Assembly: GCA_003223875.1 (NCBI GenBank)
Contig: QHWY01000058.1
Span: 1-36,010 of the forward strand
Length of the DNA: 36,010 bases
Direction: 5' to 3'
Source of the DNA: Acidobacteriota bacterium
GTDB taxonomy: Bacteria; Acidobacteriota; Terriglobia; 20CM-2-55-15
Of the stretch, positions 8,584 to 15,770 are shown one piece after another. The number at the start of each line of letters is the position of its first letter. Within the stretch, counting starts at the first letter, position 1. A program made the translations under genes and the position numbers. The notes under the pieces were generated by a model. The model did not search any database. It saw only the letters and a program-made list of their open reading frames with translations, and was not told the DNA's origin.

Positions 8584-8806
8584 ACCTTCTCCTGCCGATG
8601 ACGAATGGCGCAACGCGAGCCTTCTTCGCGGCGAACGGTTGCGTGGTGAATTTTTTAGCTGCGAACGAACTGGTTACGTACTTCTGCCGTTGGAATGAAG
8701 GCGTTCTGGCTCTCCGTACAGAATACGCAGAGCCGTTGGTCTGTGCCAGCGATCCCAGCGGCAGAAGCCATAACCCAACGAGCGCAATCCCGATCCGTTT
8801 CAGCAC
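8498..8806 (-). CDS. Small exported protein, overlaps the VOC gene
   Basis: 102-residue frame starting with GTG at 8806: MLKRIGIALVGLWLLPLGSL then AQTN, a convincing signal peptide, followed by a basic chain with an FAAKK repeat (SSFAAKKF, QPFAAKKA). GAGG lies 5 nt before the GTG, and the start is only 9 nt after the stop of the GYD gene, as expected for an operon. Against it: the frame runs 86 nt into the VOC gene and its basic C-terminus looks like shadow sequence. It may be a real short gene whose end has frameshifted. No function can be assigned. Confidence 0.35.
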   Translation of the reverse strand: MLKRIGIALVGLWLLPLGSLAQTNGSAYSVRRARTPSFQRQKYVTSSFAAKKFTTQPFAAKKARVAPFVIGRRRYEMQSPVTNRGSFSVSHPQFGRRVRTTR

Positions 8807-8815
8807 GACACCTCG

Positions 8816-9136
8816 TTATTGTCCGGGTCCGCGATAAGCGATCTGCTTCTTTGCCGCTGCATCCATCTCTTCGGGCGTGAGCAGTGGTGTAGTTCTGAGG
8901 TTCGTTACTCCGCTGGCATTCACCGCCAACGAAAGCGCAGCCACGGAAACATTGTCCGGCAATTCCGTTATGCCGACGAAGTCCGTCTCACCAAAGGTGA
9001 AGTAAAACGCTTCGAGCCTGCCTCCCGCTTCCTTGATCAACGCCTCAGCGGCCTGCCGGCGTTTGGATCCACCGTCCTTGCGAAGGCCCTTTGCGCCCTC
9101 CGCGCTGTAACTGCCTTGAACGAGATATTTCGCCAT
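8816..9136 (-). CDS. GYD domain protein
   Basis: 106 residues. The sequence MAKYLVQGSYSAEGAKGLRK, KRRQAAEALIKEAGGRLEAF, YFTFGETDFVGITELPDN and TTPLLTPEEMDAA covers the whole GYD domain (a small alpha/beta ferredoxin-like fold seen in many bacteria, function unknown, often next to VOC and other small-molecule proteins). No signal peptide, so it is cytoplasmic, in contrast to its neighbours. ATG 9136 has a near-ideal AGGAGG 7 nt upstream. Fourth-to-last gene product of the minus-strand cluster: 39 nt downstream of one VOC gene and just upstream of a small exported protein. Confidence 0.92.
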   Translation of the reverse strand: MAKYLVQGSYSAEGAKGLRKDGGSKRRQAAEALIKEAGGRLEAFYFTFGETDFVGITELPDNVSVAALSLAVNASGVTNLRTTPLLTPEEMDAAAKKQIAYRGPGQ

Positions 9137-9175
9137 GGTACGCCTCCTTTTGTTATCGGTTCAGGCAGTATACCG

Positions 9176-9661
9176 CTATTTCCAGCGTTCCATGGCCTTG
9201 CGATGTTGAGATTCCGGAGGAAGCTCCGCAAGCTCAATACGCACACCATTCAGATCCGTGATGTTGGAGAGAATCGCTTTGGTCGGGCTGACGCGAGTCT
9301 CGCTGACGTTCGCTCCCCGCTGCTTGAACATAGATGTGGCTGCAGCCATGTTCTCGACATGGATACCGAAGTGATTCATTCCGAGCGGACGCCCATTTGC
9401 CGGCTGCAATTCGACAAACGTGTTCTTGCTGATCTGAACGTAGACCAGCGCCACATTTCCTTTATCGTCGACGCTCCGGAATGCTTCGGGAAATCCCAGC
9501 GTCTTGGTATAGTACGTCACCGCTTGGTCGAGATTCGGTACGGCGATCCCCACGTGGTTCATGCCGACGAGTCCGTGGTTCGGACTCTGGTTCTGAGCGA
9601 CGGCGGCATCGACGGCCAATCCAACCACGATGCCTGCAATGAACAGAAATGCGTTACGCAT
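9176..9661 (-). CDS. Exported single-domain VOC protein
   Basis: 161 residues: signal peptide (MRNAFLFIAGIVVGLAVDAA, cleavage near VAQ) then one VOC module, MNHVGIAVPNLDQAVTYYTK ... FPEAFRS ... TFVELQPANGRPLGMNHFGI ... LNGVRIELAELP. The three metal-ligand positions expected for VOC enzymes (MNHVG, NHFGI, RIELAE) are visible; a dimer would complete two active sites. ATG 9661 follows GGAGG with 7 nt spacing, and the signal peptide starts exactly there. It lies 29 nt downstream of the family X gene in the same minus-strand cluster, so the VOC and family X proteins are likely made together and exported together. Confidence 0.9.
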   Translation of the reverse strand: MRNAFLFIAGIVVGLAVDAAVAQNQSPNHGLVGMNHVGIAVPNLDQAVTYYTKTLGFPEAFRSVDDKGNVALVYVQISKNTFVELQPANGRPLGMNHFGIHVENMAAATSMFKQRGANVSETRVSPTKAILSNITDLNGVRIELAELPPESQHRKAMERWK

Positions 9662-9690
9662 AAGCAGTCCTCCGTTGTTGTCTGTGCGTT

Positions 9691-10455
9691 TCACTTGCCC
9701 GAAATACGGGCGGTGTCCTTCTCGTTCTCGCAAACCCAATCGAGTAAATCGGTGTCCGGCATCAACTCCCATCCGAGCCGCACCGTCCACGGTTTCTTGT
9801 AAGCTTTCTGATCATCGATGGTCAGTTCGACATCCATGTGCCCAAAATCCACGCGGCGGAACCGCTCGGTGACGTGTAGTGCGTCGCTGTGCGGATGGCC
9901 GGTGTCATCGAGCCAGGTGGCTTCGTTGATACCCACCGTATCGACGACCAAAGTATCTTTATCCCATTTACCGATCGAGTATCCATACCAGGCGGGCTCC
10001 CGATCTTCGGGGAATGGCCGGCCGTCGGTAAATATCTGGCGGTAGGAATGGTAGGACTCGAACAGTATGGCAATGAGTCCGGGAACTTGAATGATTTTGC
10101 GGGGAGTGAAGTGCCCGTCGAAGTCTGTCACACTATGCGGTAGACAACGTCCGCCCGGCCGGTCCTGGGCATTGTTCGCGATACGCTCCTTGTATAGCTG
10201 TTCCGCCCAGGGTTGCATCGGTATCTCAGTGCCACCCGCGCCCAGATTCTCGAGGAATCTGCCGTCCGGGGCTCGCCATATCCCGGAAAAATCCGGAGTG
10301 CCGTCGGGCAGTTTCGGCGCCGGCGCCTTCAGGTTAGGTTTTCCATCGGCGGTTCGCGGAATGCGCAGATCGCGATAATTAAGCCACTGCGCACTGGCGG
10401 AAACGGAAAACACGACGACAAAAAAACCAACCCGAAAAACCTGAAACATTCGCAT
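9691..10455 (-). CDS. Family X exported protein (unnamed family), copy 1
   Basis: 254 residues, signal peptide ending SASA. After a variable N-terminal part (DGKPNLKAP, DGTPDFSGIW) come RPGGRCLPHSV (conserved Cys 1), IPGLIAILFESYHSYRQIFT-like DGRPFP, GYSIGKWDKDTLVVDTVGIN, TGHPHSDALHVTERFRRVD, VELTIDDQKAYKKPWTV and a C-terminal LLDWVCENE (conserved Cys 2). The same order of blocks occurs in three other proteins of this window, defining a family I cannot match to a named domain. The core looks beta-rich. First gene of the minus-strand cluster with VOC and GYD genes. Start: ATG 10455 (GGGGAGG 4 nt upstream) or ATG 10449 (10 nt); both remain possible. Confidence 0.82.
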   Translation of the reverse strand: MRMFQVFRVGFFVVVFSVSASAQWLNYRDLRIPRTADGKPNLKAPAPKLPDGTPDFSGIWRAPDGRFLENLGAGGTEIPMQPWAEQLYKERIANNAQDRPGGRCLPHSVTDFDGHFTPRKIIQVPGLIAILFESYHSYRQIFTDGRPFPEDREPAWYGYSIGKWDKDTLVVDTVGINEATWLDDTGHPHSDALHVTERFRRVDFGHMDVELTIDDQKAYKKPWTVRLGWELMPDTDLLDWVCENEKDTARISGK

Positions 10456-10484
10456 TGTGCCTCCCCTTGGATGATCGCATTATA

Positions 10485-10490
10485 TATAAT
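10485..10490 (+). promoter_or_regulatory. TATAAT -10 box, probable leaderless start
   Basis: A perfect TATAAT ends 10 nt before the ATG at 10501, and there is no Shine-Dalgarno sequence in between. Transcription starting 7-10 nt after the box would begin at or next to the ATG. No convincing -35 is present at 17 nt (TTGGAT at 10467 is only 12 nt away). Confidence 0.55.
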
Positions 10491-10500
10491 TCGCGCTACT

Positions 10501-11292
10501 ATGAATCGCAGAGAACTTTTAAAAGGTTTGAGTGCCGGTGTTATGGTTGCAGGTCTTCCAAACCCGCGATCGGCAAGTGTGTCGGTCATGCCGAAGGCGC
10601 TACTCTTCGACACCTTTGGAACCGTGGTGGATTGGCGTGGATCCATCGTCGAGGAAGGCCGTGCTTGGGGAAAAGTCAAGGGTATCAACCTGGACTGGGC
10701 CGGATTTGCCGACCGGTGGCGCGCCGGCTACCAGCCTGCCATGGACAAGGTCCGCAAAGGCCAACTTCCCTGGACCAAGCTCGATGTTCTGCATCGGCTG
10801 ATTCTGGAAGAAATTCTTATGGAGTTCCGGATGATGCCGGCCTTAAGCGAGGAAGAAAAGGATCACTGGAATCGCGTCTGGCATCGGCTCAAGCCGTGGC
10901 CCGATTCTGTCCCCGCTCTGCGGCGACTGAAGAAGAAGCTCATCATCGCGCCACTCTCGAACGGTAATGTCGGCCTGCTGACGAATATGGCTAAAAACGC
11001 CGGCCTGCCTTGGGATGCAATCCTCTCAGCCGAGCTTGCTAAACACTACAAACCCGACCGCGAAGCATATCTGACATCGGTCGATCTACTTGGTCTCAAA
11101 CCCGAAGAGGTTATGATGTGCGCCGCACATGTCGGTGATCTTAACGCTGCCCGCAGCTTCGGATTGCGCACGGGATTCATCCATCGTCCGAATGAGTACG
11201 GACCGGCGCGCCAGGCCGATAAAGCCTCTCCGGGGCAATTTGACGTCGTTGCGAAAGATATGCTCGATCTGGCCGCGCAGCTTGGGACGTAA
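10501..11292 (+). CDS. Exported type II haloacid dehalogenase-like protein
   Basis: 263 residues. The N-terminus MNRRELLKGLSAGVMVAGLP resembles a twin-arginine (Tat) signal (RRELLK then a hydrophobic stretch). The rest matches (S)-2-haloacid dehalogenase type II enzymes of the HAD superfamily: LLFDTFGTVVDWRGSI with nucleophile Asp37, PLSNGN (motif II), HYKPDREAYLTSVDLLG (motif III Lys) and MMCAAHVGDLNAARSFGLRT (motif IV) leading to FIHRPNEYG. All catalytic motifs are intact, so hydrolytic dehalogenation or a related phosphatase-like reaction is plausible. Export of this normally cytoplasmic enzyme is unusual. It is transcribed divergently from the family X/VOC cluster and has no Shine-Dalgarno sequence. 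Confidence 0.9.
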   Translation: MNRRELLKGLSAGVMVAGLPNPRSASVSVMPKALLFDTFGTVVDWRGSIVEEGRAWGKVKGINLDWAGFADRWRAGYQPAMDKVRKGQLPWTKLDVLHRLILEEILMEFRMMPALSEEEKDHWNRVWHRLKPWPDSVPALRRLKKKLIIAPLSNGNVGLLTNMAKNAGLPWDAILSAELAKHYKPDREAYLTSVDLLGLKPEEVMMCAAHVGDLNAARSFGLRTGFIHRPNEYGPARQADKASPGQFDVVAKDMLDLAAQLGT

Positions 11293-11302
11293 ACGCATCA
11301 CG

Positions 11303-12355
11303 TCAGACTGCTTCATACCACGAACTGCGCCCACGACCCAGAAGCTGAAGCCGGCCGGCTTCGACGAGTTGCCGAAGGTGCAACTTCAAGGTGTTCCGGT
11401 TTACCTTCGTAATCGCCAATGCCGAGGTCAGAGTAAGATGTCCATGCTCGCGCGCCAACTGGAGCAACTGCTCGTCGAGAGGGGAAAGAGCAGTCATGAT
11501 CCGCTCGCGCCTCACCTTGTCGGCGAGAGAATTTTTCTGCTCCACCAGACAAAGCAGGAAAAAACGTAACCAATCCATGAGGTTAGACTCGTCTTTGTCC
11601 AGCGTTCCTTGAGCACTTCTTAGCGCGCGATAATACTGCTCTCTATTCTCTTCGACCACACGCTCGAGCGAACTATAGGGAACGTAGATATAACCGGTCC
11701 GAAGAAGGAGCAGGTTCGTGAGCACCCGAGCATGCCTGCCGTTGCCGTCCTGAAATGGGTGGATGGCAAGAAATCGAACGATGAACACGGCGACAACCAG
11801 AAGCGGATGATGGGTTTTTCCGCCCAGCTCCCGGTTCGTCCAGGCGACCAACTCTTCCATCAGCCGCGGTGTGTCCGAAGGATGGGCGGTCTCAAAAATG
11901 ACGCCGATACTACGCCCATGCTCGTCGAAGGCTTCGACGTTATTCGGGATCGTCTTATATGCGCCGCGATGATGCTCATCGCGCGGCGAAAACTTGAGAA
12001 GCGTGCCATGCAGCTGCTTGATGTAGTTCTCCGTCAGCGGTATCTCCCGCCAGGAGTCAAACACCAGCTTCGTCGCCTCTGCGTATCCCGCCACTTCCTG
12101 CTCGTCTCTGGTCCGGAATGAACCAAGGTCGAGATTCGATAGAAGAACATCCACTTCACGATCCGTTAGCCTGGCTCCCTCGATCCGGGTCGAGGCTCCA
12201 ACAGATTCGACTGTAGTGATGTGCCGCAATGTCGCTAGACGGTCTGGGGCCAAGGTCCCCAGGGCCTTCCACGCCCCCTTGAACTCGTCGATCTCGCCAA
12301 CTAGGCGCAGAAGATCAGGCGTAAGTACCAGATTCTTGAAAGGATCAAGCGGCAT
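11303..12355 (-). CDS. Fic family protein with N-terminal inhibitory motif
   Basis: 350 residues. Contains the complete Fic active-site motif HPFQDGNGRHAR (His199) and an N-terminal self-inhibition motif of the (S/T)xxxE(G/N) type (STRIEG, residues 55-60), i.e. a class II Fic protein. The C-terminal part (LTLTSALAITKVNRNTLKLH...) resembles a winged-helix DNA-binding domain. Such enzymes transfer AMP from ATP to protein hydroxyls, with the inhibitory Glu blocking ATP until relieved. No separate antitoxin gene is present, consistent with inhibition in cis. ATG 12355 is preferred to ATG 12391 because a TATATT box ends 7 nt before it and the upstream ATG lies within the repeated promoter sequence. 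Converges with the HAD gene. Confidence 0.93.
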   Translation of the reverse strand: MPLDPFKNLVLTPDLLRLVGEIDEFKGAWKALGTLAPDRLATLRHITTVESVGASTRIEGARLTDREVDVLLSNLDLGSFRTRDEQEVAGYAEATKLVFDSWREIPLTENYIKQLHGTLLKFSPRDEHHRGAYKTIPNNVEAFDEHGRSIGVIFETAHPSDTPRLMEELVAWTNRELGGKTHHPLLVVAVFIVRFLAIHPFQDGNGRHARVLTNLLLLRTGYIYVPYSSLERVVEENREQYYRALRSAQGTLDKDESNLMDWLRFFLLCLVEQKNSLADKVRRERIMTALSPLDEQLLQLAREHGHLTLTSALAITKVNRNTLKLHLRQLVEAGRLQLLGRGRSSWYEAV

Positions 12356-12362
12356 AACCGCA

Positions 12363-12421
12363 AATATACCCGCAAAATACCCGAATCGCATACGGGTATT
12401 TTCGGGTGTGTATTCGGGTAT
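12363..12421 (-). promoter_or_regulatory. Fic promoter with clustered CGGGTAT operators
   Basis: On the minus strand a TATATT box (12368-12363) ends 7 nt before the Fic ATG. Directly upstream lie a perfect 10-bp inverted repeat, AAAATACCCG (12374-12383) and CGGGTATTTT (12393-12402) with a 9-nt spacer, plus further copies of the same core: ATACCCG at 12366-12372, CGGGT at 12403-12407 and CGGGTAT at 12415-12421. Five copies in 56 bp around the promoter suggest binding sites for a regulator, possibly the Fic protein's own winged-helix domain. Confidence 0.6.
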
Positions 12422-12530
12422 GGAATGTGGGGCGATTCGTTGGCCGCGGAGCCGAATAAAGTTGTGTCAATTTCCGCCGATACGTGGATGAGGAGGGTGA
12501 ATTTGCGAATTCGCCCCTGAAAGGAGTCCC

Positions 12531-13820
12531 GTGGCAAGACGACTTTTTACATTGCTTTTAGCCGCTTCGATACTCACCGTGAGCTTCGGGACGGCTGCCG
12601 TTGCAGCGACGAACAACCCGACGATCCTTCAAACAAGCGGAGCGGGGAACATCCTCCATATCGTTAGCAGCCTCGGTGGCGGAGTTTTGCTCGATCAGGT
12701 GCCGGGAACTAATATTTATCTTCTCAATCTTCCAAACCTGCCGATCGTTACTCCTCTGCTGCAAAGTCTACTCGGCATCGCCTTCATTGAACCAGATGAT
12801 CAACTGGTCAGCCCCGCGCGCGCACAGACGGGGATACTTGCAGTGCGCGCCGGTATTGCGGCGGACTGGTACAAGATGCAGCCGGAATTGCTGCGAATTC
12901 GGGCGATCGAGGCGCACGCGTATTCAAAGGGGCGAGGGATTGTAGTGGCAGATCTGAACTCGTTGATCGACTACGGACACCCGGCTCTGATAGGTCATTT
13001 AACCGGCGGCTACGACTTCGTCAGCGCAAGATCGGGTTATCAGGCAACGCTCAATCAGTCGTCCGCATCATTTATCGACCAGTCGAGTTCCAGTTTTCTG
13101 GATCAATCGAGCTCCGGTTTTTTGGATCAGTCCAGTGCCAGTTTCCTGGACCAGTCCTCAGCGTCATTCATTGACCAATCCTCATCCTCGTATCTCGACA
13201 GCAATCCTGCATACGGGCACGCGACGCTGTGCGCGGGAGTCATTGCCGCGATTGCGCCGGACAGTATGATCATGCCACTGCGAGTGTTCGACGACTCCGG
13301 GCAAACCGACGTGTTCTCCGTCACGAAAGCGATTTACTACGCCGTTCGCAATGGTGCCAAAGTAGTCAACCTGAGCTTCGGCATGTCGCGGTCATCCAGC
13401 GCGATCAAAGGCGCGCTGAATTATGCGGCCAGCAACAATGTTGTGACGGTCGCATCGGCAGGAAACCAGAATACATCCACACCACAATTTCCGGCTTCTG
13501 CCAGCGCTGTTATTGCTGTCGCATCGGTTACGAGGACGGATGTGAAGGCGCCGTTTTCAAACTACGGGAGCACGATTTACGTGGATGCCCCAGGAGTGAA
13601 CATTATCTCCGCGTATCCCAGCGGGCGATATGCCATGGTTTCCGGAACATCCTTCAGCGCCCCGATGGTTGCCGCCGAAGCAGCGCTGATCATGTCGGTG
13701 AAGAACGGGAATGTCAAAACGACCATCGGCTCGGCCGTCGTGAACATCAATGCACAAAATCCGTCATATCTTGGGAAATTAGGTCTCGGACGCATCAACA
13801 TCCTGAACGCCGTCAAATAA
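12531..13820 (+). CDS. Exported subtilase (S8) with internal DQSS repeats
   Basis: 429 residues: signal peptide (cleavage near VAA, about residue 25), an N-terminal prodomain-like stretch (TILQTSGAGNILHIVSSLGG...), then an S8 domain. His230 (YGHATLCAG, a variant of GHGTHVAG), Asn312 (ASAGN) and Ser374 (SGTSFSAP) are clear. The catalytic Asp region is odd: VVADLNSLIDYGHPAL instead of the usual IDSGVDYxHPDL, so the Asp is either Asp141 displaced by two residues or replaced by Asn. Between Asp and His sit six tandem 8-residue repeats (SASFIDQS, SSSFLDQS...), residues about 176-222. GTG 12531 follows AAGGAG with 4 nt spacing. Activity is likely but not certain. Confidence 0.92.
   Translation: MARRLFTLLLAASILTVSFGTAAVAATNNPTILQTSGAGNILHIVSSLGGGVLLDQVPGTNIYLLNLPNLPIVTPLLQSLLGIAFIEPDDQLVSPARAQTGILAVRAGIAADWYKMQPELLRIRAIEAHAYSKGRGIVVADLNSLIDYGHPALIGHLTGGYDFVSARSGYQATLNQSSASFIDQSSSSFLDQSSSGFLDQSSASFLDQSSASFIDQSSSSYLDSNPAYGHATLCAGVIAAIAPDSMIMPLRVFDDSGQTDVFSVTKAIYYAVRNGAKVVNLSFGMSRSSSAIKGALNYAASNNVVTVASAGNQNTSTPQFPASASAVIAVASVTRTDVKAPFSNYGSTIYVDAPGVNIISAYPSGRYAMVSGTSFSAPMVAAEAALIMSVKNGNVKTTIGSAVVNINAQNPSYLGKLGLGRINILNAVK
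13059..13203 (+). repeat. Coding 24-nt tandem repeat in the second subtilase
   Basis: Six imperfect 24-nt units encode the octapeptides (S/A)(S/G)(F/Y)(I/L)DQSS. Copies differ mainly at third codon positions, so the peptide is kept by selection while the DNA has drifted. Confidence 0.85.
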
Positions 13821-13836
13821 GAAGGGTCCGTTCGAA

Positions 13837-13910
13837 CTGTAGCGGCGGTCTATGACCGCCGACGGTCTCTAACTTGCTGGACTGTCGGCGCTCATAGAGC
13901 GCCGCTACAG
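13837..13910. repeat. 74-bp palindromic repeat, family 1, copy A
   Basis: Starts CTGTAGCGGC and ends GCCGCTACAG (outer inverted repeat). Inside are two hairpins, GGCGGTC-TAT-GACCGCC and GGCGCTC-ATA-GAGCGCC, joined by 26 nt of non-palindromic sequence. An inverted copy at 24140-24213 has the same length with two mismatches. Fits between the subtilase stop and the stop codon of the next, convergent gene. Resembles the two-hairpin layout of BIME/REP elements. Confidence 0.9.
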
Positions 13911-13911
13911 C

Positions 13912-14868
13912 CTAAGGCTTTTCAGCAGCGCGTCCACCGCGGAGAATGTTGCCGACAGCTTCGTTCCCTTCGTGGCACGCATACTCGAAGATCTGGTAAT
14001 TCGATTCGCGATTGAGGGGAATGGCTACTTTCCAAGGCCCTGTATAGATATTGGGATCGTCGATCGTAACTTCGTAATTGATGGTATCCGCATCGACACG
14101 TGTGAAGCGCTCTACAACGTGCAGGCCTTCACTCTGTCCAATGCCTTTAATCCGGCCTGTCGCAGCACTCGTCGCAATCCAACCTTTATTATTGTAGTTC
14201 GTCGTATCGACAACCAGCGTGCTGCCTTCCCAGTGTCCACGCGGATCGCCATCCCACAATTTCACGCCCGAAGACAGGTGAGGTCTTCCGTCTAAAGGAA
14301 TGATGCGCGCGTTATGAATCATTTCGTACAGGATGATGAAGTAGCCTGGAATCTGGACAATGCGGTACGCATTGTTGTAGCCGGCTGGAAACATCCCGCC
14401 GGGAACACCGCGCGTGATACATCGATCCCACAAGCTCATGTGCTCATACGAGTCGGCGAGGTGAGCTAGATCGTAATCACGTTTGGCCTCGGCCTCGGGC
14501 TTCACGGGGGCTCTTCCATCCGGCGGGTCAATCACGAGTGACGTTCTTCTCGATTTGACGACACTGCTGCCCGAGTCGAACCAGAACTGATTGTAAGCAC
14601 CGACATCGCCCGGCTGGGGCGGGCGATCCACCCGATTACTCGCAGCTCGCGCTTCCAGTTCCTTGACTTCTTTTTCGGTGAGGAACTCCTTTCCGCCAAG
14701 CTCCCGAGGCCGCTCAAAAGGCGTGATGGTTGGGTTGGTCCATACGCCTTGCAGGTCCGGTTGGCCATCCGGAGTTTTTGTCGGAGTCCACGGCTTTGCG
14801 GATTGTGCCGCGAGAGGTGCCGCAAGGAACATAGCCAATACAGGGATTCCCAGGAGATGGAGCTTCAT
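13912..14868 (-). CDS. Family X exported protein, copy 2
   Basis: 318 residues with a signal peptide (MKLHLLGIPVLAMFLAAPLA, cleavage near LAAQ). Blocks in order: DGQPDLQGVWTNPTITPFER, a charged segment with KEFLTEKEV, LWDRCITRGVPGGMFPAGYN (conserved Cys 1), YRIVQIPGYFIILYEMIHNA, RIIPLDGRPHL, GHWEGSTLVVDTTNYN, SEGLHVVERFTRVDADTINY, EVTIDDPNIYTGPWK and IFEYACHEGNEAV (conserved Cys 2). It is the fullest member of the family here. ATG 14868 follows GAGGA; this ribosome binding site overlaps the stop of the upstream gene (8 nt gap), so it is translated from the same mRNA as the two exported proteins before it. Function unknown. Confidence 0.85.
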   Translation of the reverse strand: MKLHLLGIPVLAMFLAAPLAAQSAKPWTPTKTPDGQPDLQGVWTNPTITPFERPRELGGKEFLTEKEVKELEARAASNRVDRPPQPGDVGAYNQFWFDSGSSVVKSRRTSLVIDPPDGRAPVKPEAEAKRDYDLAHLADSYEHMSLWDRCITRGVPGGMFPAGYNNAYRIVQIPGYFIILYEMIHNARIIPLDGRPHLSSGVKLWDGDPRGHWEGSTLVVDTTNYNNKGWIATSAATGRIKGIGQSEGLHVVERFTRVDADTINYEVTIDDPNIYTGPWKVAIPLNRESNYQIFEYACHEGNEAVGNILRGGRAAEKP

Positions 14869-14876
14869 ACTATTCC

Positions 14877-15281
14877 TCAATCATCGCGCCGGAGCTTGAA
14901 ATCACCTTTGGTCGCCCCGTGATTCCAACTGCCGGTTATTGTGCGGTTGTACGAACCGATATTCGCGAGCTTGCCGTCGGCGACAAAGTGTACCGGGTGT
15001 CCTTGTTGGTCCTTCGCATCCGCTTCGATACGGACAGTCCACTTTGTCGAGTCGAGAGTAGCCACTTTGATCGGGATGACATCCGGACCGGGATTGATAA
15101 TCCCTGTGACGTTCTTGCCATCCCATGACATGACCACCGTGATTTGATTTCGATGCGTTGGCGTCGGCCCCCAATCGCCGTACCACGTTCCAGTGAGAGG
15201 ATGACCTTCCTGAGCGAAGATCGCTAACGTTGCAGCAGCACCGGCGAGAAGAAACAACAAACCAATTACTTTTAGTCGCAC
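14877..15281 (-). CDS. Small exported beta-rich protein, unknown function
   Basis: 134 residues beginning at GTG 15281 with a signal peptide (MRLKVIGLLFLLAGAAATLA, cleavage near FAQ). Mature part: HPLTGTWYGDWGPTPTHRNQ, ITVVMSWDGKNVTGIINPGP, DSTKWTVRIEADAKD and a closing ITGSWNHGATKGDFKLRR. The alternating pattern suggests a small beta-barrel or lipocalin-like fold (TGTW...GxW...GDFKLxR). I do not recognise a named family. It sits between a DUF6152 gene (20 nt upstream) and family X copy 2 (8 nt downstream), so it belongs to that operon. A start is set by the signal peptide; GGAG is 13 nt upstream, somewhat far. Confidence 0.75.
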   Translation of the reverse strand: MRLKVIGLLFLLAGAAATLAIFAQEGHPLTGTWYGDWGPTPTHRNQITVVMSWDGKNVTGIINPGPDVIPIKVATLDSTKWTVRIEADAKDQQGHPVHFVADGKLANIGSYNRTITGSWNHGATKGDFKLRRDD

Positions 15282-15301
15282 TTGATTACATCATCTCCAG
15301 T

Positions 15302-15706
15302 TCATGGGGTTTCGGCTTCGCTGGATGCCGCACCGAGCTTTTGTCCGGTCGCAGCCATCGTTACACTTCGCGCGTTGACGCGATTGCTTCCATTTTTGGC
15401 CACCGTTCCATTGACAATGACTTCGTCGCCCAGCTTCATCGTGGTGCGTGTCCATCCGCGATTTTGGAGACCATGCGGCGGTCCCATCTCGAAGCCCCAA
15501 TTCGTTGTGGTTCCATCGGGATTTTTTATATTGACGTAGAACCACACGTGCGGGTTCGTCCATTCTATCTTTGTGACATAACCCGTCATCGTGACGACCT
15601 TCGTGGCGTCGTACTCTGCAGCAAACGAATGATGCGCCATTGCCGGCCAATCCAATAGAAACACGGCGAATGCGAGGGTGAACAAACCAGTTGCGCACTT
15701 TTTCAT
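15302..15706 (-). CDS. DUF6152 family exported protein
   Basis: 134 residues. Signal peptide MKKCATGLFTLAFAVFLLDW... cleaved after AMA, so the mature protein starts HHSFAAEYDATK. Family blocks follow: VTMTGYVTKIEWTNPHVWFY, a W-G-F-E-MGPPHGL stretch, NRGWTRTTMKLGDEVIVNGT and VAKNGSNRVNARSVTM. The mature N-terminal His-His and the NPH triad are conserved with the other copies. ATG 15706 follows GGAGGG with 5 nt spacing. First gene of an apparent three-gene operon with the small beta-rich protein and family X copy 2, all exported. Confidence 0.9.
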   Translation of the reverse strand: MKKCATGLFTLAFAVFLLDWPAMAHHSFAAEYDATKVVTMTGYVTKIEWTNPHVWFYVNIKNPDGTTTNWGFEMGPPHGLQNRGWTRTTMKLGDEVIVNGTVAKNGSNRVNARSVTMAATGQKLGAASSEAETP

Positions 15707-15770
15707 GCAATCCCTCCATTTAAGGAACTGTCTTAATCTTATCGGGCAGCACGCCGGGGTCAACAAATTC

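Noticed and set aside
13059..13203. Regular 24-nt repeats, considered as a CRISPR-like array
   Set aside because: No spacers; the repeats are contiguous, codon-aligned and inside a subtilase gene.
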